A stretch of DNA of 64,000 nucleotides from JAKZVK01 sp965248255. GTDB taxonomy: Bacteria; Acidobacteriota; Terriglobia; Bryobacterales; UBA6623. The translations under genes were made by a program, and so were the position numbers. This document shows positions 18,305 through 27,673 of this stretch, piece after piece. The stretch's first letter is position 1. The number at the start of each line of letters is the position of its first letter. The notes below the pieces were generated by a model. The model ran no database searches. It was given only the letters and a program-made list of their open reading frames with translations, and was not told where the DNA came from. The stretch lies in contig CBDFIW010000001.1 of the NCBI GenBank assembly GCA_965248255.1, positions 434,001 to 498,000 of the forward strand, given 5' to 3'.

Positions 18305-19448
18305 TGTAACTTATATTGGCTTCCCGTCGTCTCTATTAACAGGAGGCATGGGATGCGAAGAGCACAACCAGTAACTTTGAACACAGCGCAATGCAAGCAG
18401 TTGGACCGCTACGCGCGCGGCCGCCAAGTCGCCGTTCGTCTCGCCCTGCGAGCCAGGATTGTCCTGCTGGCCGCCGACGGTCTCGAGAATAAGCAGATCG
18501 CCGCACAGCTCGGTGTCTCGCGGCAGTTGGTGGCCCGCTGGCGCACGCGCTTTCTCGAAAGCAGCATCGCCGGCATTGCAAAAGACGCCCCACGGCCCGG
18601 TCGTAAACCTGCCGTCTCGAAGCAGAAAGTACAGCAGATCATCCACAAGACCACCCGCGAGAAACCGTCCAACGCCACCCACTGGAGCCGCCGCACCATG
18701 GCCGCCGCGGCCGGCGTCAGCGCTTCCACCGTGGGACGGATTTGGCGCGCCCATGGCCTCAAGCCCCACCGCGTCAAGACCCTCAAGCTCAGCAATGACC
18801 CGCGTTTCGCCGAGAAACTCGACGACATCGTCGGACTCTATCTCAATCCGCCTGAGCATGCTCTGGTTCTCTCGCTCGATGAGAAGTCCCAAATCCAAGC
18901 CCTCGATCGCACCCAGCCCGGCCTGCCGCTCAAAAAGGGACGCGGCCAAACGATGACCCACGATTACAAGCGCAACGGCACGACCACCCTGTTTGCGGCG
19001 CTCAACAGCCTTGACGGCAGCGTGATCGCCGAGTGCATGCCCCGACACAGCCACCAGGAATGGCTGCGCTTCCTGCGCTTAATTGACCGCCGCACTCCCA
19101 AGGACAAACAGCTTCATCTCATCGTGGACAACTATGCCACCCACAAGCATGCCGCTGTGAAGCGTTGGCTCGATCGTCACCCGCGCTTCCACATTCATTT
19201 CACCCCGACCTCGGCGTCGTGGCTGAACATGGTCGAGCGATTCTTTCGCGATCTCACCGTCAAGCGCCTGCGCCGCGGCGTGTTTCGCAGCGTGGACGAG
19301 CTCGTCGCCGCCATTGACGACTACATCGCCCAGCACAACGGGCATCCCACGCCCTTCATCTGGACCGCGACCGCCTCCGACATCCTCGAGAAAGTCAAGC
19401 GCGGACGTGCCGCCCTGCATAAGGTGCAATCTGCTTGACGCACTACAC
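18285..19448 (+). mobile_element. IS630-type element B, copy 1
   Basis: 1164 bp with 9-bp terminal repeats GTGTAGTGC/GCACTACAC and a TA duplication (18283-18284, 19449-19450). The empty site is gcgCTAGggg. Because the element begins with G and ends with C, CTAG is rebuilt at both junctions. Two further copies lie at 26507-27670 and 39712-40876. Confidence 0.92.
18353..19438 (+). CDS. IS630-family transposase, element B
   Basis: 361 residues, intact. N-terminal HTH (LENKQIAAQLGVSRQLVARW, then MAAAAGVSASTVGRIWRAHG) and a DDE core: first Asp in VLSLDEKSQIQALDR, second in LHLIVDNYATHKHAAVKRWL, Glu in SASWLNMVERFFRDLTVKRL. TA-targeting cut-and-paste enzyme. Preceded by an AGGAGGCATGGG ribosome-binding region. 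Differs from the other copies by single bases (Leu rather than Phe in the KT-L-KLSND segment). Confidence 0.93.
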   Translation: MRRAQPVTLNTAQCKQLDRYARGRQVAVRLALRARIVLLAADGLENKQIAAQLGVSRQLVARWRTRFLESSIAGIAKDAPRPGRKPAVSKQKVQQIIHKTTREKPSNATHWSRRTMAAAAGVSASTVGRIWRAHGLKPHRVKTLKLSNDPRFAEKLDDIVGLYLNPPEHALVLSLDEKSQIQALDRTQPGLPLKKGRGQTMTHDYKRNGTTTLFAALNSLDGSVIAECMPRHSHQEWLRFLRLIDRRTPKDKQLHLIVDNYATHKHAAVKRWLDRHPRFHIHFTPTSASWLNMVERFFRDLTVKRLRRGVFRSVDELVAAIDDYIAQHNGHPTPFIWTATASDILEKVKRGRAALHKVQSA

Positions 19449-20666
19449 TAGGGGGATGAGAAGCGCGACCAGGCGGCTTCGCACATCGACAAACACCGAC
19501 CGCTCTTGTTCGCCCGCCGCAAAGATGGCCGTGATTCCAAACACAATCCCGTAGCCATGTGCCTGCCGGATCAAGAGCCGAACGAAGTCGCCATAGTCCC
19601 CCACGAACTTCGGGGGCGGTAGCGGACCCTCGAAGGAGTACGTGCCCATCAGCATCCCGGCGCCCATGCTGGTAGCGATCACTAGCCATCCAAAACATTC
19701 CGCTCGTCCCGCAGCCTCGCGCGCCGGTCGCACGGCGATCGAGCAGGCAAAGAACACCAGAGTTGCAGGCAGTGGCAGCAGGTACTTGCACCTTGGATCC
19801 ACCCAACTCGCCAGGCACGGCACGGCCGGCATGAGGGCGGCGCCGGCAAAGATCGCGAGACAGCCCCAGCTCACCGCGGCCGAGGCGAGCACCCTCCGCT
19901 CCGCCAACCGCCGGTAGAGCAACGCCAAGACCGGCAGCGTCACCGCCGCGACCCGCGCCAGCCGCAGCATTCGCATCGGCAGCGTGTTGGGGTCGACGAT
20001 CGGGGTCGCGAGGACCTCGGAAACAACTCCACAGAAGCTGAGTGCCACTTCGAGGGCGGACTCGAGCAGCAAAATCCCGAGCAGGTAACGTAGCTCGCGG
20101 TGCTCCCAGCCGGCGGCGGTCCTGGGCAGCAATAGAGCCAAGCCCGCCACCACACCCAAGGCACCGAGCGGAGCGAGCAGCAGAAGGGCCTGGAAGAAGA
20201 GGCCCACAACGCAGCCGGCCGCGTACGAGATCGCGCCATGGTGAATGAGCCACCAGGCCGCTGTGCGCCGGGCAGCGGGCAGCCCACCCTCCCGCTTCAT
20301 TTCCGCGAGTGCCAGCAGCGTAAACGCGAATCCAATCAGCGCGACATTCCGGTGTTCGGCAGCGGTGAAGGCCGGGTCGAGAACCGCAGCGGTACCCAGA
20401 TATGCGGCCCCAAAGAACCCCGCCGCGAGTAAACTCCAGCCCGCCGTCCGAAGTGACGGCTCGAGAGAGGCATCTTGGCTGCGTTCGGCTGTTTCCCCGG
20501 AGGGCCAGGCGACGGACTTCGGGACTGCCGCTTCGCTCCCATTCGATGTGTGGCTCACGACCCTGGTGCATGCACCGGAATGGCCAGTCGGCGATGGAAT
20601 GATAAGCTCTTTATTATCATTTGCTTTCGGGAATCCTATACTGCTAGCCCGGCATGGAATAGCCAT
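19443..20666 (-). CDS. Polytopic membrane protein of unknown function
   Basis: Up to 407 residues, with about ten hydrophobic segments from SLRTAGWSLLAAGFFGAAYL onward (GALGVVAGLALLLP, VAAVTLPVLALLY, LASAAVSWGCLAIFAGAALM, and others). The first 60 residues are polar and may not be translated: the open frame starts only 28 bases from the divergent regulator gene, leaving no room for a promoter, so a start nearer residue 60-70 is plausible. The C-terminus is altered: the last codons (PLV and stop) come from the IS630-B junction. No recognisable catalytic motif. Confidence 0.55.
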   Translation of the reverse strand: MAIPCRASSIGFPKANDNKELIIPSPTGHSGACTRVVSHTSNGSEAAVPKSVAWPSGETAERSQDASLEPSLRTAGWSLLAAGFFGAAYLGTAAVLDPAFTAAEHRNVALIGFAFTLLALAEMKREGGLPAARRTAAWWLIHHGAISYAAGCVVGLFFQALLLLAPLGALGVVAGLALLLPRTAAGWEHRELRYLLGILLLESALEVALSFCGVVSEVLATPIVDPNTLPMRMLRLARVAAVTLPVLALLYRRLAERRVLASAAVSWGCLAIFAGAALMPAVPCLASWVDPRCKYLLPLPATLVFFACSIAVRPAREAAGRAECFGWLVIATSMGAGMLMGTYSFEGPLPPPKFVGDYGDFVRLLIRQAHGYGIVFGITAIFAAGEQERSVFVDVRSRLVALLIPLV

Positions 20667-20970
20667 TGAATGTCAATGGATGTACATTATATGTATGGCA
20701 ACCGCCTTTCTTGACCGACAGGAAAAGTCCTTTTTGCAAACCGTCTCCGACACCACGTACTGCAATCTGTTCTCGCCCGAGCGGGTCGAGCATGAGAAGC
20801 GCCTGCTGGGAAGGGACTACGAAGAGTTGGGAACCGCCTGGAGTCTGGACATGGATGATCCGGACCGGCCGCTCGTGAACGACTGGAAAGTCAACCAGCG
20901 CGTCGAGGCGATGGCTGACGGCCTTCGCGACAGGCTGGCGAAGCGATCGGGCGCGACCCGGCACGAGCTA

Positions 20971-22064
20971 TTGAATCCCGCAAATTATTATGACACTTTT
21001 TGACAGTGTGGAGCATCTATATATGTATGGGCAACCCCAAAGGTGTGAAGCGGGATTTCAAGGCGCTGGAGAAGCGCCGTTTCGAAGCGATGCGGCTGCT
21101 CCACCAAGGCCACAATCAGTCCGAGACGGCGAGACGGCTGAACGTCGCTCGCCAAACCGTCAGTGAGTGGCGGCGGCAATACCGCGAGCAGGGTGCGGCC
21201 GGACTCCGCCAGGCCGGGCGCGCCGGACGCAAGCCGCTCCTCGATGCCGCACAACGCGAACGCCTGACGTCGCTGCTGCTGGAAGGCCCGGAAGCCCACG
21301 GCTTCCCAACGCCCCTGTGGAGCTGTCCGCGGGTGGCTCGGCTGACCGGAGACGAGTTCGGGGTCGCATACCACGCAGGCCACGCCTGGAAGATCCTGCG
21401 AGCGCTCGACTGGAGCCCGCAACGCCCGGCCGGAAAGGCGCGCGAGCGCAACGAAGAGCGGATCCGCACCTGGAAGCGCAAGACCTGGAAGCGCATTAAA
21501 AAAAAGCCCAAAACGAAGGCCGTACGCTCGTCTTCATCGACGAAAGCGGATTGAGTCAGAAGCCGCATCGCTGCCGCACCTGGGCGCCACGTGGCCAAAC
21601 ACCGGTGCTGCAGTTTAACTTCAACTGGGAGAAGCTTTCCGTCTCGGCGGGGCTGACGCTGCGTAACTTCTACTTCCGGCTCTATCCCGGTGCGATCGGC
21701 AAAGAGCAAGTGACCGACTTTCTCAAGGCGTTGGTACGTCATATCGATCGCCCGCTGCTGATCGTCTGGGATCGGCTGCCGGCGCACCGTAGCCGCCTGG
21801 TGCAAGAGTTCATCGAACTCTCCGAAGGCCACATCGCAACCGAGTACTTGCCACCCTATGCGCCGGAGTTGAATCCGGTGGAATACATCTGGGCTTACTG
21901 GAAGCAGCACGAGTTGCCGAACGTCTGTCCGAAAGACTACGGCGAGCTGAACGAGCGGGCCCGCAAGGCACTCCGCCGCATGTACCGCAAACCGCGTTTG
22001 ATCACGGCCTTCTGGAAACAGTCTTCTCTTTGTTTTGACTGACTCTATATTATGCGGGAGTCAA
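20971..22064 (+). mobile_element. IS630-family element A, copy 1
   Basis: 1094 bp; ends TTGAATCCCGCAAAT and, inverted, TTGACTCCCGCATAA; TA duplication at 20969-20970 and 22065-22066; empty site gagCTAGtcc. Four copies in the window: here, 35576-36666, 38093-39185 and 52513-53606. This one is inserted in the sigma-54 activator. Confidence 0.93.
21027..22042 (+). CDS. IS630-family transposase, element A (minus-1 frameshift fusion)
   Basis: Two frames that join at an A8 slippery run (21498-21505). Frame one (from ATG 21027) has the HTH domain (HNQSETARRLNVARQTVSEW, RVARLTGDEFGVAYHAGHAW). A minus-1 slip gives KKKAQNEGRTLVFIDESGL then SQKPHRCRTWAPRGQTP, so the first catalytic Asp is in VFIDESGL. 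The second Asp is in LLIVWDRLPAHRSRL, and the Glu in PYAPELNPVEYIWAYWKQ. All four copies keep the A-run, which argues for programmed frameshifting as known in this family. Confidence 0.88.
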
Positions 22065-23380
22065 TAGTCCTTTATGAAGACGCCATTCTGTTCTTGCTTT
22101 ACCATCGCTATGTCGCTCGACTGACTGAGGCCGCCTTTGGCGAGGGCGTGCCGCCTAGCGGTAAGCGCTGGAAGTTCTACCGTGACTACTTGCGCGACTG
22201 GGCAGGCTACTTCGACCTGGCCGGCATCACGTTCCCAACCGGGCACCAGCCGGCGCATATATTCGCCTGCTACTTCCAGGTGCGGCGCGCCTTCGTGCAC
22301 ATCTTTCATCACATCGTGGGCACGTCCCCCTCGGTGGCCCGATTGCGCGCGGCGGTTTGGCAGTCGATTTTCACGTATGACGCCCGCCGTTACCGGCGGA
22401 CGCTCTACGCCCGCATGGGAGACTTCGCGACATTGATCACGGGCCCTTCAGGCACCGGCAAGGAGTTGGTGGCACGAGCGATCGCGCTGTCACGCTACAT
22501 ACCGTTCGATGAAGAGCGGTGCGGGTTTGAAGACGTGCCGGAAGCGTTCTATCCCATCAACCTCGCCGCGCTATCCCCGACGCTGATCGAATCGGAACTT
22601 TTCGGTCACCGCCGAGGCTCCTTCACCGGCGCAACGGAGGATCGCAAGGGGTGGCTCGAAACGTGTCCTGAGTTGGGCTCGGTCTTTCTGGACGAGATCG
22701 GCGATCTGGACCCCTCGATTCAAGTGAAGTTGTTGCGTGTGATCGAAACGCGGACTTTCCAACCGGTGGGTGACACTGCGAGCCGCCCTTTCCACGGCAA
22801 GATCATCGCCGCCACGAACCGTGATCTGAGCGAGGCCATGCACGAGGGCCGGTTTCGGGAGGACCTCTACTACCGCCTCTGCTCCGACCAGGTGATGACG
22901 CCGTCCTTGCACAGCCAGATCAAGGAGTCCCCTGACATCCTCCACGTGTTGATCTTTTTCCTGGCCCGAAAGGTCGCGGGAGAGGAGGCCGCGGGCCTCG
23001 CTCCCGAGGTGGAGCGCTGGGTCAAAGAGAACCTCGGGTTGGAGTACGCCTGGCCGGGCAACTACCGCGAACTCGAGCAGTGCATCCGGAACTTCCTCGT
23101 CCGCCGGGAGTATCGTCCGCCCCCCCCCACGCCGGCCACAGCGGGGCTCCGGAAACTCTCGGAGAGCGCCTGAAGGAGGGCACGCTAACGGTCGAGCAGG
23201 TGCTGAGCTACTACGCCACGCTCGTGTACGCGAAAACCGGCAGCTATCAGGAGACCGCCCGGCGTCTCCAGCTTGACCGGCGCACGGTCAAGAGCAAGAT
23301 CGACTCCCAACTGCTGGCACAACTAGGAAGCCCACTCGGCGACGAATCCTCCGCCGAGCCGGGTGTCAAATGACGGTCCT

Positions 23381-23424
<44 letters not shown>

Positions 23425-23641
23425 CGATGGCCGCAAGCTTTTCCTTGTCGAGGGCCCCGCCGTGCTACTCAACCACCGCCACCGCGACGGTGTCCTGTGT
23501 GCATGCCCAGTCCGATATGCTTGCTCAACTTCGCCATGACCTGTGCTCCTCGATGCGGCTCTACGCACCTGGTTTCAACGCTAAAACCGTAATCCGCGGC
23601 CTCGCGGCATGGACAGGTCACTCCATCTTCTCTATCCGCTA

Positions 23642-24916
23642 CTATCGATCGGCTCCGGACTTGGCCTTCAGCTCAGCAATGTCGAAGCGGTAGAACGTGA
23701 TCTCTCCGTACCTAACACCCTCGTCCTTTGCGGTTTCGACGACTAAGCCGATGGTGCCATCACCCAGACGTTGTATGACCGAATACGCGGCGAATCCGTT
23801 GTTGAATTGAACCGGATTGATGAAGGTCTTGCCTTCGTCGTAGCTGGTCCAGATCGTGATGTTGTTGCGGTTGAGGCCGGCCTCTCCGCGAGGGCCGGAG
23901 AAAAGGATTCGATCGCGGTCGTGCTTGGCGCGTTCGGCGGAGTAGCGGACCATCGAGCCGTCTACTCGTGTGATGGGGATGCCGTCGGGTTGGTCGGGTC
24001 CCCACGTGACTCCACCATCGGTGCTGAGATGGCGACGACGGAAATCCCCGCTGTTCTGGCGGGCGTCCAGCAGGACTCTGCCGTCGGTTAGTTCGACAAC
24101 CTCATCCTCATTGGCGTCAGGTCCCGGTGTGACGTTGCCGACGTGCCAGGTGTCCCCGTGGTCGTCGGAATAGTAGACGAATGGCTCAACAGTAACCGTT
24201 CCATCTGGTGTACGCGAAGCGCTGCGCTTGGCCGGAATCACTAGTCGACCGTTGGGCGCACCCGTGCGGTCTTGCCATTGGAGCTGGATGCCGCTACCGG
24301 GACCGGGCTCCGCTTGCCTCCAGTAGAGGCCGTCGCTCGTCTCGTGTGGCTCGTCTGGGTACACGACTTGCTTGCGATCCGACCACGTCTTGCCGTTATC
24401 GGTGCTCGAACGGACCCACACGATGTGGTTGCCGTCATCGGGGTCCGCGCTTTGGCCGTATGCCACGGTAATCGGCGCAAGGTCCGGCCACTGCCCGTAG
24501 AACAAGAACACTGTTCCGGTTGTCGCATCGAGCACCGGCGTCGGGTCGGCGAAATCGACTAGGTCGCCGTCTGGGCGGTACCCAGAGTCGAGGACAACCA
24601 TGGGCTTCCAGGTTCGGCCCTTGTCGGTACTCCGTCGCATGACCAGATCGATGGGGGCGTTCTCATCGCGACGCGGGTCGCTGCCCTCTCCGCGGCGTCC
24701 CTCGGCAAACAGCAATACCGACCCATCTTGCGTGACGATCATGCCTGGAATGCGAAAGGTATGGTAGCGGTCTTGCTGGGTGACATAGCTTCCCTTAGGA
24801 GACACGAACGGCACTGAGACCGAAATAACTTCAGCGGCTGCCTTGAAACTTAGGGCCCAGGTCGCCAGGAGCGCCAATGTACCGACCCTCCGGACGTGTC
24901 CTCTTGACTGTGACAT
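23642..24916 (-). CDS. Exported exo-alpha-sialidase, GH33 type
   Basis: 424 residues, intact. A signal peptide (VGTLALLATWALSFKAAAE) is followed by the F-R-I-P box (YHTFRIPGMI), whose Arg binds the sialic acid carboxylate. Asp boxes are STDKGRTW, STDNGKTW, SDDHGDTW, STDGGVTW and the degenerate SYDEGKTF. EGRRGEGSD after the FRIP box provides the expected acidic residues, and later Arg residues (GPRGEAGLNRNN) fit the triad. It releases terminal sialic acids from glycoconjugates outside the cytoplasm. The start has a good GGGAGGTCAC-ATG context. No sialic-acid catabolism genes are nearby, so cleavage may serve access to underlying sugars. Confidence 0.88.
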   Translation of the reverse strand: MSQSRGHVRRVGTLALLATWALSFKAAAEVISVSVPFVSPKGSYVTQQDRYHTFRIPGMIVTQDGSVLLFAEGRRGEGSDPRRDENAPIDLVMRRSTDKGRTWKPMVVLDSGYRPDGDLVDFADPTPVLDATTGTVFLFYGQWPDLAPITVAYGQSADPDDGNHIVWVRSSTDNGKTWSDRKQVVYPDEPHETSDGLYWRQAEPGPGSGIQLQWQDRTGAPNGRLVIPAKRSASRTPDGTVTVEPFVYYSDDHGDTWHVGNVTPGPDANEDEVVELTDGRVLLDARQNSGDFRRRHLSTDGGVTWGPDQPDGIPITRVDGSMVRYSAERAKHDRDRILFSGPRGEAGLNRNNITIWTSYDEGKTFINPVQFNNGFAAYSVIQRLGDGTIGLVVETAKDEGVRYGEITFYRFDIAELKAKSGADR

Positions 24917-25238
24917 GTGACCTCCCTGGTGCTGGTTCCCACTGTAGGAGCTTGAGCCCCTCGTAAAGAACCATGTCCTATAGCTTAAGCCTGCTCAGCC
25001 GCCTTGCGTTTGAGGTCTTCGTCGGGACTGAGCGACTGGCTGCGGACGTACTCAGACAGCTCCACCAACAGGCCGATGACGCCCACGTTGCGGCGATGTT
25101 CTTTGTTGACCCTAGCGACTCGCCAGTCTCTGACTTGACCATGGGACCAAGACAACAGGCCCATTCGATCGAGTGGCAATTCTCGGGCAACATCGCATGG
25201 GGGATAATCTTATGGTCAACACAAGCGGAGAAACCCTC
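24917..25238. other. Spacer between divergent hydrolase genes
   Basis: It should contain the divergent promoters of the sialidase and amidohydrolase. A minus-strand frame (24985-25179, 64 codons, ending DEDLKRKAAEQA) has a plausible protein look but no ribosome-binding site or known family, and I do not call it. Confidence 0.4.
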
Positions 25239-26507
25239 ATGCGAACCACCCTGTTGCCGCATGCCATGTCCCGACGATCTTTCCTGAAACGCGGGGCCGC
25301 TGCTTTCGCCTACGCGGCTGGTCCGGCCGCTGATAGGCCAAAGGCCCAGCCCGCCGGCGAGGCGTTCGACCTAATCGTCGCCGGCGGCATCGTCATCGAT
25401 CCCTATCAGGAAACGAACAAGGTGGCGGATGTCGGCATCAAGGCGGGCAAGATCGTGCGGGTGGCCGACAGGCTGGACCGCGGCCGCTCGACGCGAGTGC
25501 TTGACGCCGGAGGCCTTTATGTTTCGCCCGGCTGGATCGATCTGCATGCTCACGTGTTCATAGGGACCAGCTCCAGCGCGGTTCATCCCGACCTCGACGC
25601 GGGTGTACACGCCGGTGTGACAACGCTGGCCGATCCCGGCGGGTTCCGGTCGAGCGAGATTGACACCTTCCGCCGCGAGATCATTGACAAGTCGATCACG
25701 CGTATTGTGGGATTCGTCAACATTGCTGCTCACCGCAATAAGAAGGGTACGCCGGTGCAGGGCGACTGGTCGCTGTTTGACCAAGAGCTGACGATCAAGA
25801 CCATCGCCGAGAACAAAGATGTTCTCAAGGGAGTCAAGGTGCTGTCGTCCAATCGCCACGCCGGCAACCTCGGCATCACGCCAACTAAGCTGGCGGTGCA
25901 GGCGGCGCGCGAGACCGGCACTCACGTCATGGCTCACATCGGGATGGCTCCACCGCTGATTCAGGAAGTGCTGAACCTGCTGGGACCGGGCGACATTGTC
26001 ACGCACTGTTTCAAAGGCTTCCCGATGGGCATGTTCCACCGCAACGGGCGGCCCGTGGCGGAAGCCTGGAAGGCGCTAGACCGCGGTGTCGGTTTCGACC
26101 TCGGGCACGGACAAGGCAGTTTCGCCTGGGCCGCCGGCCGCAGTGCTCGGAAGCACAGCTTCCCGCTCCATTCACTCTCCACCGACATTCACCAAGGCAA
26201 CATCAAAGGCCCGATCTGGACCTACGGCCGGACCATGGCGAAGTTCCTGCATCTGGGGGAATCACTGCCCGACGTGGTCAAGACAGCGACTCTCGGCCCG
26301 GCACAACTGATTGACGAGGCCAAGGAACTGGGATCACTCTCTGTGGGCACTGTGGCCGACTTGACCGTGTTCCGTGTCGTGGAGCAGACGACGATGCTGA
26401 CCGACAGCCTCGGCAACAGCGAGATCGGCAGCCGCGACATCCAGCCGTCCCACTGTATCCGTGGCGGGAAAGTCATTAGTGAAATGAAGATCCCGCCGGC
26501 GACCTAG
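25239..26507 (+). CDS. Tat-exported amidohydrolase/deacetylase (dihydroorotase-like superfamily)
   Basis: 422 residues from ATG 25239 (GGAG eight bases upstream; an in-frame ATG at 25212 is also possible). Tat signal SRRSFLKRGAAAFAYA. Metal-dependent TIM-barrel hydrolase motifs: DLHAHVF (HxH after strand 1), the lysine likely carbamylated in LKGVKVLSSN, AHIG and THCFKG histidines, and the Asp in LSTDIHQGN. The small beta domain wraps around (FDLIVAGGIVIDPY at the start, HCIRGGKVISEM at the end). It hydrolyses C-N bonds of an unknown cyclic or acylated substrate, presumably in the periplasm. The TAG stop lies in a CTAG that is the insertion site of IS630-B copy 2. Confidence 0.88.
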   Translation: MRTTLLPHAMSRRSFLKRGAAAFAYAAGPAADRPKAQPAGEAFDLIVAGGIVIDPYQETNKVADVGIKAGKIVRVADRLDRGRSTRVLDAGGLYVSPGWIDLHAHVFIGTSSSAVHPDLDAGVHAGVTTLADPGGFRSSEIDTFRREIIDKSITRIVGFVNIAAHRNKKGTPVQGDWSLFDQELTIKTIAENKDVLKGVKVLSSNRHAGNLGITPTKLAVQAARETGTHVMAHIGMAPPLIQEVLNLLGPGDIVTHCFKGFPMGMFHRNGRPVAEAWKALDRGVGFDLGHGQGSFAWAAGRSARKHSFPLHSLSTDIHQGNIKGPIWTYGRTMAKFLHLGESLPDVVKTATLGPAQLIDEAKELGSLSVGTVADLTVFRVVEQTTMLTDSLGNSEIGSRDIQPSHCIRGGKVISEMKIPPAT

Positions 26508-27670
26508 TGTAGTGCACCATAAATAATGTAACTTATATTGGCTTCCCATCGTCTCTATTAACAGGAGGCATGGGATGCGAAGAGCACAACCAGTAACTTT
26601 GAACACAGCGCAATGCAAGCAGTTGGACCGCTACGCGCGCGGCCGCCAAGTCGCCGTTCGTCTCGCCCTGCGAGCCAGGATTGTCCTGCTGGCCGCCGAC
26701 GGTCTCGAGAATAAGCAGATCGCCGCACAGCTCGGTGTCTCGCGGCAGTTGGTGGCCCGCTGGCGCACGCGCTTTCTCGAAAGCAGCATCGCCGGCATTG
26801 CAAAAGACGCCCCACGGCCCGGTCGTAAACCTGCCGTCTCGAAGCAGAAAGTACAGCAGATCATCCACAAGACCACCCGCGAGAAACCGTCCAACGCCAC
26901 CCACTGGAGCCGCCGCACCATGGCCGCCGCGGCCGGCGTCAGCGCTTCCACCGTGGGACGGATTTGGCGCGCCCATGGCCTCAAGCCCCACCGCGTCAAG
27001 ACCTTCAAGCTCAGCAATGACCCGCGTTTCGCCGAGAAACTCGACGACATCGTCGGACTCTATCTCAATCCGCCTGAGCATGCTCTGGTTCTCTCGCTCG
27101 ATGAGAAGTCCCAAATCCAAGCCCTCGATCGCACCCAGCCCGGCCTGCCGCTCAAAAAGGGACGCGGCCAAACGATGACCCACGATTACAAGCGCAACGG
27201 CACGACCACCCTGTTTGCGGCGCTCAACAGCCTTGACGGCAGCGTGATCGCCGAGTGCATGCCCCGACACAGCCACCAGGAATGGCTGCGCTTCCTGCGC
27301 TTAATTGACCGCCGCACTCCCAAGGACAAACAGCTTCATCTCATCGTGGACAACTATGCCACCCACAAGCATGCCGCTGTGAAGCGTTGGCTCGATCGTC
27401 ACCCGCGCTTCCACATTCATTTCACCCCGACCTCGGCGTCGTGGCTGAACATGGTCGAGCGATTCTTTCGCGATCTCACCGTCAAGCGCCTGCGCCGCGG
27501 CGTGTTTCGCAGCGTGGACGAGCTCGTCGCCGCCATTGACGACTACATCGCCCAGCACAACGGGCATCCCACGCCCTTCATCTGGACCGCGACCGCCTCC
27601 GACATCCTCGAGAAAGTCAAGCGCGGACGTGCCGCCCTGCATAAGGTGCAATCTGCTTGACGCACTACGC
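26507..27670 (+). mobile_element. IS630-type element B, copy 2
   Basis: 1164 bp. The left TA (26505-26506) forms the amidohydrolase stop codon together with the element's first G. The right end is GCACTACGC (one mismatch), followed by CTAG and then the IS5-type element. Empty site gacCTAGcctc. Confidence 0.9.
26575..27660 (+). CDS. IS630-family transposase, element B copy 2
   Basis: 361 residues, intact. Identical in layout to the copy at 18353-19438, with DDE residues in VLSLDEKSQ, LIVDNYATHK and NMVERFFRD. One residue difference (Phe in KTFKLSND) is shared with copy 3, so copies 2 and 3 are closer relatives. Confidence 0.93.
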   Translation: MRRAQPVTLNTAQCKQLDRYARGRQVAVRLALRARIVLLAADGLENKQIAAQLGVSRQLVARWRTRFLESSIAGIAKDAPRPGRKPAVSKQKVQQIIHKTTREKPSNATHWSRRTMAAAAGVSASTVGRIWRAHGLKPHRVKTFKLSNDPRFAEKLDDIVGLYLNPPEHALVLSLDEKSQIQALDRTQPGLPLKKGRGQTMTHDYKRNGTTTLFAALNSLDGSVIAECMPRHSHQEWLRFLRLIDRRTPKDKQLHLIVDNYATHKHAAVKRWLDRHPRFHIHFTPTSASWLNMVERFFRDLTVKRLRRGVFRSVDELVAAIDDYIAQHNGHPTPFIWTATASDILEKVKRGRAALHKVQSA

Positions 27671-27673
27671 TAG

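Larger units (their letters stand above)
20695..23373 (+). pseudogene. Sigma-54-dependent activator, split by IS630-A and frameshifted before its HTH
   Basis: Removing the IS (20971-22064 plus one TA) rejoins RHEL to VLYEDAILFLLYHRYVARL in frame. The product has an N-terminal domain of about 240 residues that I do not recognise (no response-regulator Asp, GAF or PAS pattern), then a complete AAA+ domain: Walker A GPSGTGKE, sigma-54 contact loop GSFTGA (usual GAFTGA), Walker B VFLDEIGD, sensor I ATNRD, arginine finger REDLYYRL, and WPGNYRELEQCIRN. A C9 run (23120-23128) throws the frame off just before the Fis-type HTH (SYQETARRLQLDRRTVKSKI), which is open in the next frame to 23373. It starts at ATG 20695, divergent from a membrane protein gene. 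Confidence 0.85.

Noticed and set aside
18311..19054. Long minus-strand frames opposite each IS630-B transposase (also at 26533 and 40106)
   Set aside because: They mirror an intact DDE transposase, recur only because the IS is repeated, and have no ribosome-binding site or family.
21116..21910. A 264-codon antisense frame in every IS630-A copy
   Set aside because: Antisense shadow of the transposase, high-GC third-position effect.
24985..25179. Small minus-strand ORF between the sialidase and amidohydrolase
   Set aside because: Plausible composition but no ribosome-binding site, no recognised family, and it would occupy the divergent promoter region.
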